From the NCBI GenBank assembly GCA_030765045.1, contig CM060966.1, positions 59,429,022 through 59,493,021 on the forward strand: a DNA stretch of 64,000 nt, given 5' to 3'. The translations under genes and the position numbers were made by a program. This document shows, in pieces, positions 34,137-43,889 of the stretch (the first letter of the stretch is position 1; the number at the start of each line of letters is the position of its first letter). The stretch is from Tenodera sinensis. Taxonomy: Eukaryota; Arthropoda; Insecta; Mantodea; Mantidae. The notes under the pieces are model-generated. The model was given only the letters and a program-made list of their open reading frames with translations, was not told the origin of the DNA and searched no databases.

Positions 34137-34740
34137 GAATTGGGCCATTTCCGCATTCATTACAGGGGAATGCATATCTTTGTGTGGTGGTAGATAGTTT
34201 TACTAAATTTCTTTGGTTTTACCCTGTCCGAGCTTCTACAGCTTGTCCTACTATTTCTGTGTTATCATTCCTTTTTGCTTCGTTCCGTTTTCCGGCTGTA
34301 TTAGTTACAGACAATGCGTCGTAATTTAAAGCACGAATTTTTCATACATTCCTGTTTGAACATGCTATTAACTTAGTTCATACTTCTCCTTACTATCCAT
34401 GTCTGTCTTTAGCACAAAGAGTGCTCTAATCGCGTTTCACTCACATGATTATCGCCTTTGGGACACGTGTCTTACTGCATTACAATTGGCCTTTAATTTG
34501 GCACAACATGAGGTACATTCTCCAACTTCGTTATAATAAATCGAGGCTTCCTGTTTCCTTTAAATTAGGAGATTTAGTACTTCTTCGTAATCATCCTATA
34601 AGTAGAGCATCAAATCATGTTGCAGCAAAATATGTGATATGAGTAATGGAGTTTCATTCCGTTTACAACATTGTGTATCTGGCCAAGTGACCACTGCTCA
34701 TGCTTCACAGTTACGTTTGTTACCTCCTAAGTCAAATTGA
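34137..34740 (+). pseudogene. Integrase remnant joined to gag after pol deletion
   Basis: Directly after the zinc knuckle region, the sequence shows the integrase core: VVVDSFTKFLWFYPVRAS, then VLVTDNAS (the catalytic D-N-A), both in one frame to a TAA at about 34322. Further decayed pieces encode HTSPYYPCLSLAQRVL and, near 34540-34620, the C-terminal FKLGDLVLLRNHPISRASNH. Protease, RT and RNase H are absent, so an internal deletion of roughly 2-3 kb is inferred. This copy could only move using another element's enzymes. Confidence 0.7.
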
Positions 34741-35570
34741 AATCCCAAGCAAATTAGCCCTTTAAACATTTTGGCCTTTTAATTGAATTTTTTTTTTTTT
34801 GCTCGGCAAGCTCGCCTCGTACTGGGCTTAAAAATCTTGGGGTTACTCCAGCTCTAAAATCTCGTCTTCTCGTTCGAGCTGAAGGCCTTAAGCTTGTAGT
34901 TACTCAGTACGAGACATATAATTCTTACCTTTCCTATTGGGAGTCTAAATTTTCCTTTCTTATGTATGTTATAAGTATTTTAATTTCGTGTTGAGACGGT
35001 AATTATACCGTGCCCGAGATAAAATTAAATTAACGTTATAAAACATGATAAGTTCCAGCATTCTTTTATTTTAGAACCACTCACAGGGCAAGTGTTAAGA
35101 TTAATATAAATTATTGTATAAACATGTACATGTAAATAATCAATTGTCAAGTGTATATATTTAAAATAATAAGAAATAACGCACGTAGAATGCAGTTTAT
35201 GGGTAAAAGTTGAAAAGATTTCGCTTCAGAGACACTACATGAAGTCTTTGACCCGAATTAGTTCTGCTTGAACTGGCGACAAACTGACGCCAGCCAAATC
35301 GTAAGCTCCATTGTGAGGAAGGATTATTTCTTTGTCAGAGAAATATCGTAAAACTGTCAATCGAGCTTGTTCGAAACGCTACCGCAAGGGGGCAGGATAT
35401 GGCATTCCAGCGGCAAAGTTTCGTCTGGTCCAACGAAATGGGCCAATCAGAAAATTTAAAACTACACACATTTGAACTAATCAGCAGAACCCGCTCCAAT
35501 GAGTGAAACTCAAAAATGTTATGTGGAGGGGAACCGAATGTGTCTTTCGTATTCCCGGATGGAACGAAAA

Positions 35571-35745
35571 AGAGTCGTCATCCAATACACGGACCGAGGA
35601 GTCGTCATCCAACACACGGACCGAGGAGTCGTCATCCAACACACGGACCAGAGAGTCGTCATCTAACACACGGACCGGGGAGTCGAAGAAACACACGAAA
35701 AGAAAAGAGTCGCCATCCAACATACGAACGGAACAGTCGTCAGAT
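35571..35745. repeat. 27-bp minisatellite
   Basis: Four near-identical units of GAGTCGTCATCCAACACACG-type sequence, followed by diverged ones. The Arg/Ser/Asn-rich frames through it are artefacts of the repeat. Confidence 0.85.
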
Positions 35746-36337
35746 ATTACACCGAGACAGTACGTAGAACACGCGCGAAATAAGTAAGTACATTTTGAAA
35801 TTGATAGGCTAAATTCACATCAAGAATTATTTGGCAACATTGCGTAGAATAGCAAAATTTTACTTCAAGAAATTATTTCGGCTCATCAAAGAGTAGGCTA
35901 AATTAACCTCAAGATCATTTCGGCTCTCATCCTAGTGACTTAAACTTTTGGCTTATGCGCGGCGACTCATACATAAATTAAAAATCTCGGTAAAGCTATA
36001 AACTGCAATCTTCGTCAAATTATATGTGTGTTGTAATTGTAATATTTTAAAGTCCTTTGTGCCTCGTATACAATAAATTAACATAATTACTTCCTACTCA
36101 AACTTGTTCTAATTAGTAGCTTAAAAACCCTTTGTAAGTGATTCCACGCCCTTTCTAGCAGTCTCTGGCCAGGCAAAGCTACTGAACAAGTAATAACGAC
36201 TTAGCAATTGAACGAGAAGAAGAGGATTTTACATGCTAAGTTAACTATAAGTGTCAGGAGGACTGAGTGGCGCCTCTTCAAACAAATTTTCTCAATCTCT
36301 CCAAATCATACTGCAATAACTTGCAGTGGCACTTCCG

Positions 36338-36372
36338 TAATTAAATAAGTATATCAATTACTTATTTAATTA
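36338..36372. repeat. Perfect 14-bp hairpin, 7-nt loop
   Basis: TAATTAAATAAGTA (36338-36351) is inverted at 36359-36372. It is AT-only and may be structural or incidental in AT-rich DNA. Confidence 0.8.
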
Positions 36373-37082
36373 CAACATCACGCTTTTACAAGTGGCTTTC
36401 AATTGTTGAGGCAACAACTCAACCAATAGCCAAAAGTAAGAAAGAAAGCTGAAGTGTGTACATGTCTGGATGTATGTGTGTGTGCATGAATGAGGTAAGC
36501 TACCGCTAGCATGTATTAGAATGTATTAGCATGTATTAGTATGAGTCAGTGAATGTTTCAGTATTATAAAAAAAAAATTTCATGTTACTCCTTATCTTCA
36601 TGTTCCTTTGTGTTGTGTTGTAGAACTGGGTCCACGTCTTAGTTTTAGGTATTTCTGCTCGTCCTTGTCTCTTTTTAGTGTATACAGCAATAGCTACTGC
36701 TCTAATTTATGTTGTTAAATTTTAAAAATGCTATTGCTTTATCAACAACAACAAAATTGTAACGTTACCATAACTTTATAACTTGTTGGTAATTTGGAGT
36801 TTGTTATGATTCAGCTTCTTATCTTACATTTTAAGGGATGTTTTTAAAAGTGTTATTTATATTATGTCTTTTAAGGAATTGTATTAAATTCCAGTTGTAG
36901 GCTTGTCATCTATGGTTCTCATATATATACCATGTGAAATTGCTGCCTGCTGCGTTATTTCCCTAATTTGCTTTGTGATGCCTCTCTGGTTAATCCCATG
37001 CCTAATTATTTTGCATGTCCGGGCCTGGCCTTCAAGAACGACAACAGCTGCTGTTCCTGTCCTGCTGGCCAGTTTCGCCGGC

Positions 37083-37100
37083 GGGGGGGGGGGGGGGGGG
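37083..37100. repeat. Poly-G run next to 3' LTR
   Basis: 18 consecutive G, six bases before the LTR start. A polypurine tract is expected in this place, so the run may be an expanded version of it. Confidence 0.7.
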
Positions 37101-37106
37101 CGCCAT

Positions 37107-37853
37107 TGAGCCGTTATTTTACCTAGCATCCAAAAGACAGCCATCAGTACAATTTCGCCAAATCTAAAAACAAGCAGCGTCATTGTGCTTCAACAGGAAA
37201 CCTGCATATCTACACCGAGAATTCCACGACCTCTTGCGGGAACTGCCGAAAACAGCGGCGCATCAACTAGTCATCCCTGTCAAGCCAGGTCCGGGAACGT
37301 CAGACAGTGAGTCGACTTTGGGATTTCAACGACGGAGGAACTGTCTGCGAAGCATGAGCAGAGAAAGTGGTGCCTAGGTACATAGGGAGGCATCATGTGA
37401 TTATACGCGAGTAATTGCTTTCTAAATTATCTTTACTTCTTCTCTTTCCATATTTATATAACTAAATTGTTACCACGTGAGTAAAACTTCTTCTCTTTTC
37501 ATTTTATATAACTAAATCGTTACCACGTGAGTAAAAACTTTATCAGCATGGCAGGAATTTTCGAAATGTTAATGTATTAAAACCATCATCTCACAAAAGG
37601 TATTTGTCAAGTGATATTCTTTTCTAACCACTGTAAAGTGGCGACACATTCAAGGTCTATGTAACTCGAGGTGTTAAGTTTTGTATGTTTGTAGTTCTTA
37701 TAATAAAGGCAAGCATGACTTGCTAATTGCCAGTGTAATTTCTTTAAATATCCACGGTATCCTAAAGGGTTAAAACGTGTCAGTGGGTTGCACAGACTTA
37801 ACAAGAGTTACGTTCTAGTGCACCCCAGTACAACGTTACAGTACGTCACAACA
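37107..37853 (+). repeat. 3' LTR, 747 bp
   Basis: Matches the 5' LTR over its whole length and ends CACAACA at 37853, followed by the AGAC duplication. Confidence 0.95.
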
Positions 37854-37857
37854 AGAC

Positions 37858-38174
37858 TCATTGTGACAGGTCTCTGCAATAACATAATAAAGGCGAAAAT
37901 TGTTACTGGCGAACAATCCGGCAAAGAAGTACATATACCTAGAGTCACTCTTGATTCACCGAAAGGTTAACTTGGATGTACCATGCAGCGACACCAACTT
38001 TCAGTGAGATCTGCATTTGCCATGACAGTACACAAATCTCTAGGCCAAACTTTACAATTTGTTGGAGTGCAGTTAAGATCATCAGTTTTTATGCATGGTA
38101 TGTTGTATATAGCACTTTCTAGAGTAAAGGAACCAGCTACATTAAGAGTACTCCTCGACATACTCGCAACATAG
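37858..38174 (+). pseudogene. Helitron helicase, C-terminal portion after the LTR element
   Basis: The host frame resumes directly after the duplicated AGAC. It begins with LIVTGLCNNIIKAKIVTGEQ and IPRVTLDSPKG, a stop near 37969, then QLSVRSAFAMTVHKSLGQTL and HGMLYIALSRVKEPATLRVL, the motif V/VI region that closes PIF1-type Helitron helicases. The stop at 38172-38174 is probably the native terminus. Linking it with 30091-31916 gives an ordinary helicase order, so only the LTR insertion and point lesions separate the halves. Confidence 0.85.
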
Positions 38175-38833
38175 TATGGAAGGAAGTATTAGTTTAACAA
38201 CCGTTTTCACCATGGTGGTTCTAAGAACAACATTTCATAACTTAATAGATGAACTGTAAAATTAAAACCATAATGTAGAAAAATATCTACAATAAAGTGT
38301 TTAACTAAGTGCATTCATTTTTTTTTTTTTTTTGTTTTGTTTTTTTTTTTTTTTTTTGTTCAATGACTGCAGTTCTATGTAGATTCCGATTCCAAAATAT
38401 TCATATACAATATCGGTAATGTAACATACTTTGTCTAAATAGGTATCTAATTTTATAGTATCGAGTAACTGGAAGAAGTAGAGTGATGGGTAAACTCCTC
38501 CTATTCCTATTACTACATAAACAGCTAAACTGTAAATTGCTTGTATAAATATATAAATATTTATTTTGTAATAAATATTTATATGGAAGCAGGTCAGAAT
38601 CTCCCTAGGTGTATGCGTATGTTCATCACTGAACCTCTTGGGCTGAAATGATGATGCTACTATGAGATATATTTTATATCTATTTCTGTATATCTCGTAT
38701 CTCGGAAACCGCTCCAATAATTAAGATGAATTTAGATTTAGTTAACATTTTGCACTTCAATTTTATATAAAAAGTATCTTATCCCCTCCCCCAACCCAAA
38801 ATAAAACACGATTTAAAAAAAGGAAAAGAAAAG

Positions 38834-38848
38834 CCGAGCGAAGCTCGG
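38834..38848 (+). other. Helitron 3' terminal hairpin
   Basis: CCGAGC, loop GAA, GCTCGG, followed by TCGCCCAGGTACTAT. Its near-identical partner is inverted at 48139-48153. A hairpin about 10 nt from the end is the usual Helitron 3' signal. Confidence 0.8.
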
Positions 38849-38863
38849 TCGCCCAGGTACTAT

Positions 38864-39520
38864 TACTGCAGTACGTACATTATGAAAAATATTCAAAACA
38901 TAAAATTTGAATTGCAAAACACTTTGACGTGGTACACGAAAACGGATTTCTGTTTTGCAATCAGTGTGTAAATGTGATCCAGAAACGCTCATTCATTACA
39001 AAAAAGCGAAATCCATGCAGAACGATGTTACTGAAATAAAGCAGTGACATGGTCCAAATTGCGTATCGTCTCAAAATTCAGCATCGCTTATTGCACAGAG
39101 ATAGCATTATATTGATGCACTCCTTTATTCCACATCTTGTAGCAATACACATAATCCACAATTAATACTTAGGATATGATAGTTATATAATGATGTATAT
39201 GCTTGAAAAAGTGAAGTCGTTTGTTTGAATTTCATAATTGATGGATTGGACAGAGAAATTGGGCCAAAGCAGTAAAGCATGTTCGAGATCATAAGAAAAA
39301 TAGGTTAGATAAAACTGATTCCAGTTTCGTATGATTAATGGTCGTAAAGTTCGTAATAGTGGGTGGTTACTAAAGCTTGAGAAAGACTTATGTTAGCGGC
39401 TTAGGGCCTTCAGTACAGTTAACTATACTTGTTAATTACGAACATACCATTAACATTTCATAAAAGCTATTGATGAACAGGCTATAGCAGAATTTCAATT
39501 AAAAGGAATTATAAAAAGTA
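38864..39520. other. Unassigned spacer
   Basis: AT-rich sequence after the Helitron end. No gene, RNA or repeat structure was recognised. Confidence 0.4.
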
Positions 39521-39523
39521 AAT

Positions 39524-40987
39524 AGTTGTGTTTTTGTACCTGCTTAACTGTCAGTCTCGACTGATATATGCCCTAGGGGCCTGTATTACGATCTCCGGTT
39601 ACGAGCCACGGTTTGTTACCTCTCAGTTATCGCTAACTGTTAGTTAGACTCGGTACCTCGTATTACGAACTCAATTTAACTGTAGGTTTGTTACCCTGAA
39701 GATTATGATGCCCTGAGAACAGTTGGTAACATTTTTCACTAGGCTTTTGCTGTGTTTGCAACGCTATCTCGTGGGTAAAGCAGATCACAGATGTGTGGGA
39801 TGGTTTGAAGATTTGTACACATTGCATAACCAAAAAATAGCTTCTGTTTTATTCACTATTCATTCAGAGCCTTGAAGTGCTTTGAAGAAGCGCAAAATCG
39901 TTGTGTCCACAAAGAATATAATGCAACGTTTACTATTTAAAAGGTAATCGTTCTGCCCACAATGAATAACATGCAACGTTAGTTAAAGATAATGATCTTA
40001 TTCCGCGTGTTTTTGAACTTGTGTACCTACATATTGTATAGTTTTCCGTGTATTTTCTGTTCGCAAAATGTGTAATTTGCCATGCTCCGTTTTTTACATT
40101 TGCGTTAGTTAAAACGTGGTGCCGATGTCATGAAACTCGCACAAAACATCGTATTGTTTGTGTCAATCCACTACACTTACTGGGCTCCTGAATTATATTT
40201 CCCTAACCTAATGCCCATCAAGAAATACCTCCAATTTATGTTGGTTTAATTTATTTCATTTTAAGAATGTCGGGAATATACAAATATGCTGGTATAATGT
40301 TATATAGTGCTGAAACCTGCCATTCTGTCGTCAGTTCTATTCGATGCCTTATTTCCACTAAAATTCCGGATGTCGAAGCTTTTGATAACCTGTATATTTG
40401 TTGGAACTCTTCCACGTTCACTCCTCGAAATTATCTTTGCGCATTCTGAATCTCTTCGCTCTTGTATTAAATAAATAATGAGCCAGCATTTCATCTTCAG
40501 AGTCGCTGTGGACATACAATTGTGATAGGAGGTACGCCATTTTTGTGTGTGAAACACGAGTAAACTCCAAGTTAACGCGCTAACCCCTACTTGAGGTTGC
40601 GGTTACTGTACCTCCAGAAATAACTCTCAGTTAGCCCTTAACCGAAGGTCGTAATACTGACATCTGGGTGTAACTTCAAGTTAACTGTTAACCGAAACCT
40701 TAACCGGAGATCGTAATACAGGCCCCTAATGTCACATTGCTACCGATGACACGCAAAGTTGCATACCTGAGCTTCATGGTTGTGATTACAGTTTTTAAGC
40801 CTGCAGCATTTATTAAAGCAAATAAAAGTTAATTTACGTGAGCTTTAATGTGCAGCAACCTTAAACACTGTAATCACAACTATAGAAGCATACATATGGT
40901 ATTAAACTTTACGTATCATCAGTAACAATATGGCGTTAGAACATATCAGCTGAGACTGACAACTAGCAGGTATGAAAAATACAGCTG
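39524..40987. mobile_element. Foldback element with long inverted arms, split by a Harbinger-like element
   Basis: 39524-39575 plus 40727-40790 form one arm, and about 40862-40987 the inverted other arm. Paired words include TTTTTGTACCTGCT/AGCAGGTATGAAAAA, CAGTCTC/GAGACTG, and GGTTGTGATTACAG/CTGTAATCACAAC. Identity is roughly 75%. Without the 1151-bp insert the element is about 310 bp, the size of a MITE. The homology across the insert confirms the nested event. Confidence 0.65.
39576..40726. mobile_element. PIF/Harbinger-like DNA transposon, non-autonomous
   Basis: Perfect 26-bp terminal inverted repeats begin GGGGCCTGTATTACGATCTC (39576-39601; inverted 40701-40726). They are flanked by TA (39574-39575, 40727-40728), possibly CTA. 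Subterminal words GGTTAAC and GTTAACC recur. Internal frames are short; a minus-strand stretch near 40400-40500 might be a nuclease remnant but is not readable enough to claim. Confidence 0.75.
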
Positions 40988-41256
40988 TAGGAGCTACCGG
41001 GAACGTGAGCTTTTGGGAGCACAATTTCTCATAGTTTAGTTCCGTATCTCCCTGATAGGAGTGCTTTTTGTTGCCAAAGATTAGCATTGAGCTCTCACTT
41101 CTTATTGTTATATGTTCTGTGGGAGCCGCTGAGATAGCTTATATCAAACAGTTCAAGTTTAATATGAGTTCTAGGAGGCAGTGAACAAAGCTGTCACACC
41201 ACACCTGCCATCAATAAAGTCCTTTTTACTAAAGCTCTTTACAAGTTTGTTTGCTA
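40988..41256. other. Unassigned sequence before LINE ORF2
   Basis: No ORF1 was recognised. It may be the 5' part of the following Jockey-like element, which appears 5'-truncated. Confidence 0.35.
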
Positions 41257-41663
41257 ATGGCCACTAAAAACCAAAAAACATTCTCTCAACTAACCACACT
41301 AAACTGGAACGCTAATGGAGTCAAAGCCAAGCGAGAAGCCTTCTTGGAATTCATCTCCAGAGACAATGTTGCAGTAGTTTTGAAACGGGAACTTCTATGT
41401 ATATATATATTAGTAATTATATAACCAAAATGTAAACTTAAGACTCATAGGTATAAGAATAATTTTTGTATTATGAATTGTGTAAAGTGTAGTTGTCCCT
41501 TGAAAGTATGTTGACCTGGGTGCATTTCTGAACGACAGAAAAAAAAAACATGTTTGTCATTTAGCGCCAAAGAGCGGCTTGTCTCAAAAGCACAAGGACA
41601 CAGCCGGGGAAACAATGCCTCCACACCTCCCGTAACGGACCACAGAAAGCGCGGGAATGAAAA

Positions 41664-41697
41664 TATATAAATAGGGGGGTTTTCAACAGAGCAGTCA
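41664..41697 (+). promoter_or_regulatory. LTR core promoter (TATA plus initiator)
   Basis: TATATAAATA at 41664-41673 and the initiator-like CAGTCAGT about 20-25 bp downstream match insect LTR promoters. The initiator lies inside the 12-bp target duplication created by the next insertion. Confidence 0.5.
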
Positions 41698-41700
41698 GTC

Positions 41701-42743
41701 CTACCTACAGAGCCGAACGTCAACATAGCTCAATATGCTGACGACGTGTTGCTCTACACAACAGACACCCTAACAGAACCTTCCTCCCAATACAGCGACA
41801 CCTCCGCCTTATCCAAGAATGGTGCAGGCGTTGGCGATTGTCCATTAACCCGGAGAAAAGCCGCGCCATACTCTTTACTAAGCGCCGATTCCCCGCCAAT
41901 CTCCCCACATTCACCTATCTGCGAAGAAGGATTGAATGGGTAAACTCCATCTCCTACCTGGGAGTGAAGCTCGATAAAGGCCTTACTTTTCGGGAACACA
42001 TCAACGACTTGTCAGCGCCGGCCGGTGGGGCAACTGCCCCACTGTACCCCATGCTGCGGTCGGGGATGCCAATTCCCCTAAAGCTACGCCTTTTTCGGGC
42101 ACTCATAATCCCACTCCTCCTATACGCCTGCGAAATCTGGGGCATGGCCACAGATTCCCATCTCCTGCGTCTGCAGCGTATACAGAATAGAGGACTTCGA
42201 ATTATCTATTCTGTATGCCGCGGATTCCCTTCGAGACTACTGCACGAAGCCTCGTCTCTTCCGTATGTGGAGGACGAAATTAGGCGCCGGGCAACCAAAT
42301 TTTACGACCAAATTCCTCAATATAGGAGTGCCCTGATTAGGTCTCTTGGGGACTACAACCCCACTGAACGCACGCGTGTGCGTCACCGGGTTCCCCGCAT
42401 GGCTTGCGGGCATCCCCGGTAACGAAGGAGACATCCTTCAACAGCGAAAGCTGAATACATCACAGTCCTCCAAGATAAGCTTGGATTCTAAACTCAAAAT
42501 TAAATGAACCTGCATATTTGGACCTTTACACCAGCAGTGCCCAACGGAAGTTGCACACTGATTAAGCAGCCGCTGAGGAGCAAAATCTTGCTGCCTCCTT
42601 ATAACCTACTACCTCAAACTTCACCCGCCACCCTGCAAAACCCTACATCCCGTCATAAAGTGGTTAAGCCCTAAAAGGGCAGGTACACGTATGACACACC
42701 TCGGGCTGATCTCAGCCTGCCAGATAGCGTCGTCGTCGTCGTC
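41701..42743 (+). mobile_element. 5'-truncated Jockey-like LINE inside the LTR
   Basis: The 12-bp duplication GAGCAGTCAGTC is at 41689-41700 and 42744-42755. The segment starts within RT at AQYADDVLLY (intact YADD at about 41736-41747). After a frameshift, the frame at 41838 carries NPEKSRAILFTKRR, SISYLGVKLDKGLTFREHI, RALIIPLLLYACEIWG and ATKFYDQI to 42422. It ends in (GTC)n at 42728-42743. Confidence 0.85.
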
Positions 42744-43280
42744 GAGCAGTCAGTCTGTTGTGTTGTTGCTAGCAGGGTGAACCTGTAAGACGCTTATGTG
42801 TAGTTTCGCGCCAAAAACGTCGTTGAGTGAAAAGCGACAGAGATCAGTGTAAGGGGAAGTATATTTGTGATATTAAAACGCAATATCAGAAACTCGTTCA
42901 GGTCTGTACTTCGAGGCATTGATGTGGTGGAGAAAAATCAGAAAACGTCTGTGCTGTACTTTGTCATCTAACCTCGAGCCTGAGAAATATCCTATTCACG
43001 CCTACCTAAATCCCGGTACTTAATTCCATACAAAATCAACGTAGCGACGTACAGCGCAGAGGCAGCTACGGCACCGGAAGAGCTCCTGAGGCATCGAACC
43101 CTAAGTGAGTGGTCGCCAAACTGGTCGACCAGCTGTACCCGTCACAAAAGTGGCGCCCAACGTCGTCACAGCTTGCATCACTGAAACGCAGTTATTACAC
43201 AAAGAAAAGCTTTCTATACGAGGCTATGAGTGTATAGATCCGATCGCAATGCTCCAGTCACTTCAGGCGGAGTGGCTTTT

Positions 43281-43330
43281 TTTGTAGTGTTTAACGCCAG
43301 CTTTTAGTACTATGGCACCACAGGCGGGGG
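43281..43330 (-). repeat. SINE 3'-end fragment
   Basis: TTGTAGTGTTTAACGCCAGC and the following GGCACCACAGGCGG match the 3' end of the SINE at 16154-16394. GGCGGAGTGGCT-type words flank both sides, suggesting a short target duplication in the endonuclease frame. Confidence 0.7.
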
Positions 43331-43889
43331 CGGAGTGGCTATAATTAATCGAAAAGGACATATCTCACCACACAATGTCATTACCTCAATTAACCAGCAT
43401 CGAAGTCTGCCTAATTCAAATATTCACACGCAATTATTCTAAAACTACAATAATTTCTGCATACAAACCACCAGGACCCAATCTAAATGACCAGAATATT
43501 AATACCTTATTTTCTGACGCAGCACCGAATTTCCAAGCAGGAGATCTAAATAGCAAGCATCAAACATGGGGATGCCGTGTACCAACTCCAAATGGAAGAC
43601 GTTTATTAACTGTAGCTGATCACAACGCAGTTAACATTGCAGCTCCGTCAGATCCCATATTCTATAGACCAAATGTAACACCAGATGTACTAGACATCGC
43701 ACTCTACAAAAATATATCAAGCACTCTCACTATGGCCGTTCTGCCTGAAATGGACTGGGATCACTGCCCAGTCTTAATTTCGTTCGATGACATTCCGATT
43801 CTACAACCGCAACCCACTAGGAAACTCAACAAAGGTTTCATAAACTCTGAGACTTTCCAGCACATAATGGAAGACAAAGAATTGTACAG

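Larger units (their letters stand above)
34741..37106. other. Non-coding internal region of the LTR element
   Basis: 2.4 kb between the integrase remnant and the 3' LTR without convincing coding potential. It contains a 27-bp minisatellite (35571-35670), a hairpin (36338-36372) and an 18-base G run immediately before the LTR. No env motif was recognised. Confidence 0.5.
31917..37853 (+). mobile_element. Ty3/gypsy-type LTR retrotransposon, pol-deleted
   Basis: Two LTRs (31917-32664 and 37107-37853) start TG and end CA. The 4-bp duplication AGAC lies at 31913-31916 and 37854-37857. A primer site, gag, zinc knuckle and the end of integrase are present, but protease, RT and RNase H are missing, with a junction near 34137. 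A 2.3-kb non-coding stretch precedes the right LTR. The insertion is in the Helitron helicase. The LTRs differ by an indel and few substitutions, so it is young relative to its host. Confidence 0.9.
18691..38863 (+). mobile_element. Giant Helitron (about 20 kb with nested LTR element)
   Basis: The 5' terminus TCTTATATATTTAAA follows an A at 18690. The 3' end has the hairpin CCGAGC-GAA-GCTCGG at 38834-38848, then GGTACTAT with a T next, as expected for insertion between A and T; the CTRR end is imperfect (CTAT). Both termini recur, inverted, in a second copy at 48124-53122, confirming them as one family. Inside are a Rep/PIF1-helicase gene with a huge N-terminal repeat array and a gypsy-type insertion (31917-37853). 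Without that insertion the element is about 14.2 kb. Confidence 0.75.
41378..43170 (+). mobile_element. LTR fragment with TATA box and tRNA-Lys-type primer site
   Basis: 41378-41700 and 42756-43150 together read like one LTR. U3 has TATATAAATA (41664-41673) followed about 20 bp later by a CAGTCAGT initiator; then R/U5, then TGGCGCCCAACGT at 43151-43163, a primer site fitting a Lys-type tRNA. Only a few bases follow before LINE coding resumes, so this is a truncated 5' end rather than a full element. Outer boundaries and target duplication are uncertain. Confidence 0.55.

Noticed and set aside
34741..37106. env gene of the LTR element
   Set aside because: No signal peptide, cleavage site or membrane segment in a frame of useful length. 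The largest frames cover a minisatellite or G run.
38301..38717. Protein-coding ORF near the Helitron 3' end
   Set aside because: It includes poly-T/poly-A translated as lysine and lies after the native helicase terminus, so it is probably 3' untranslated sequence.
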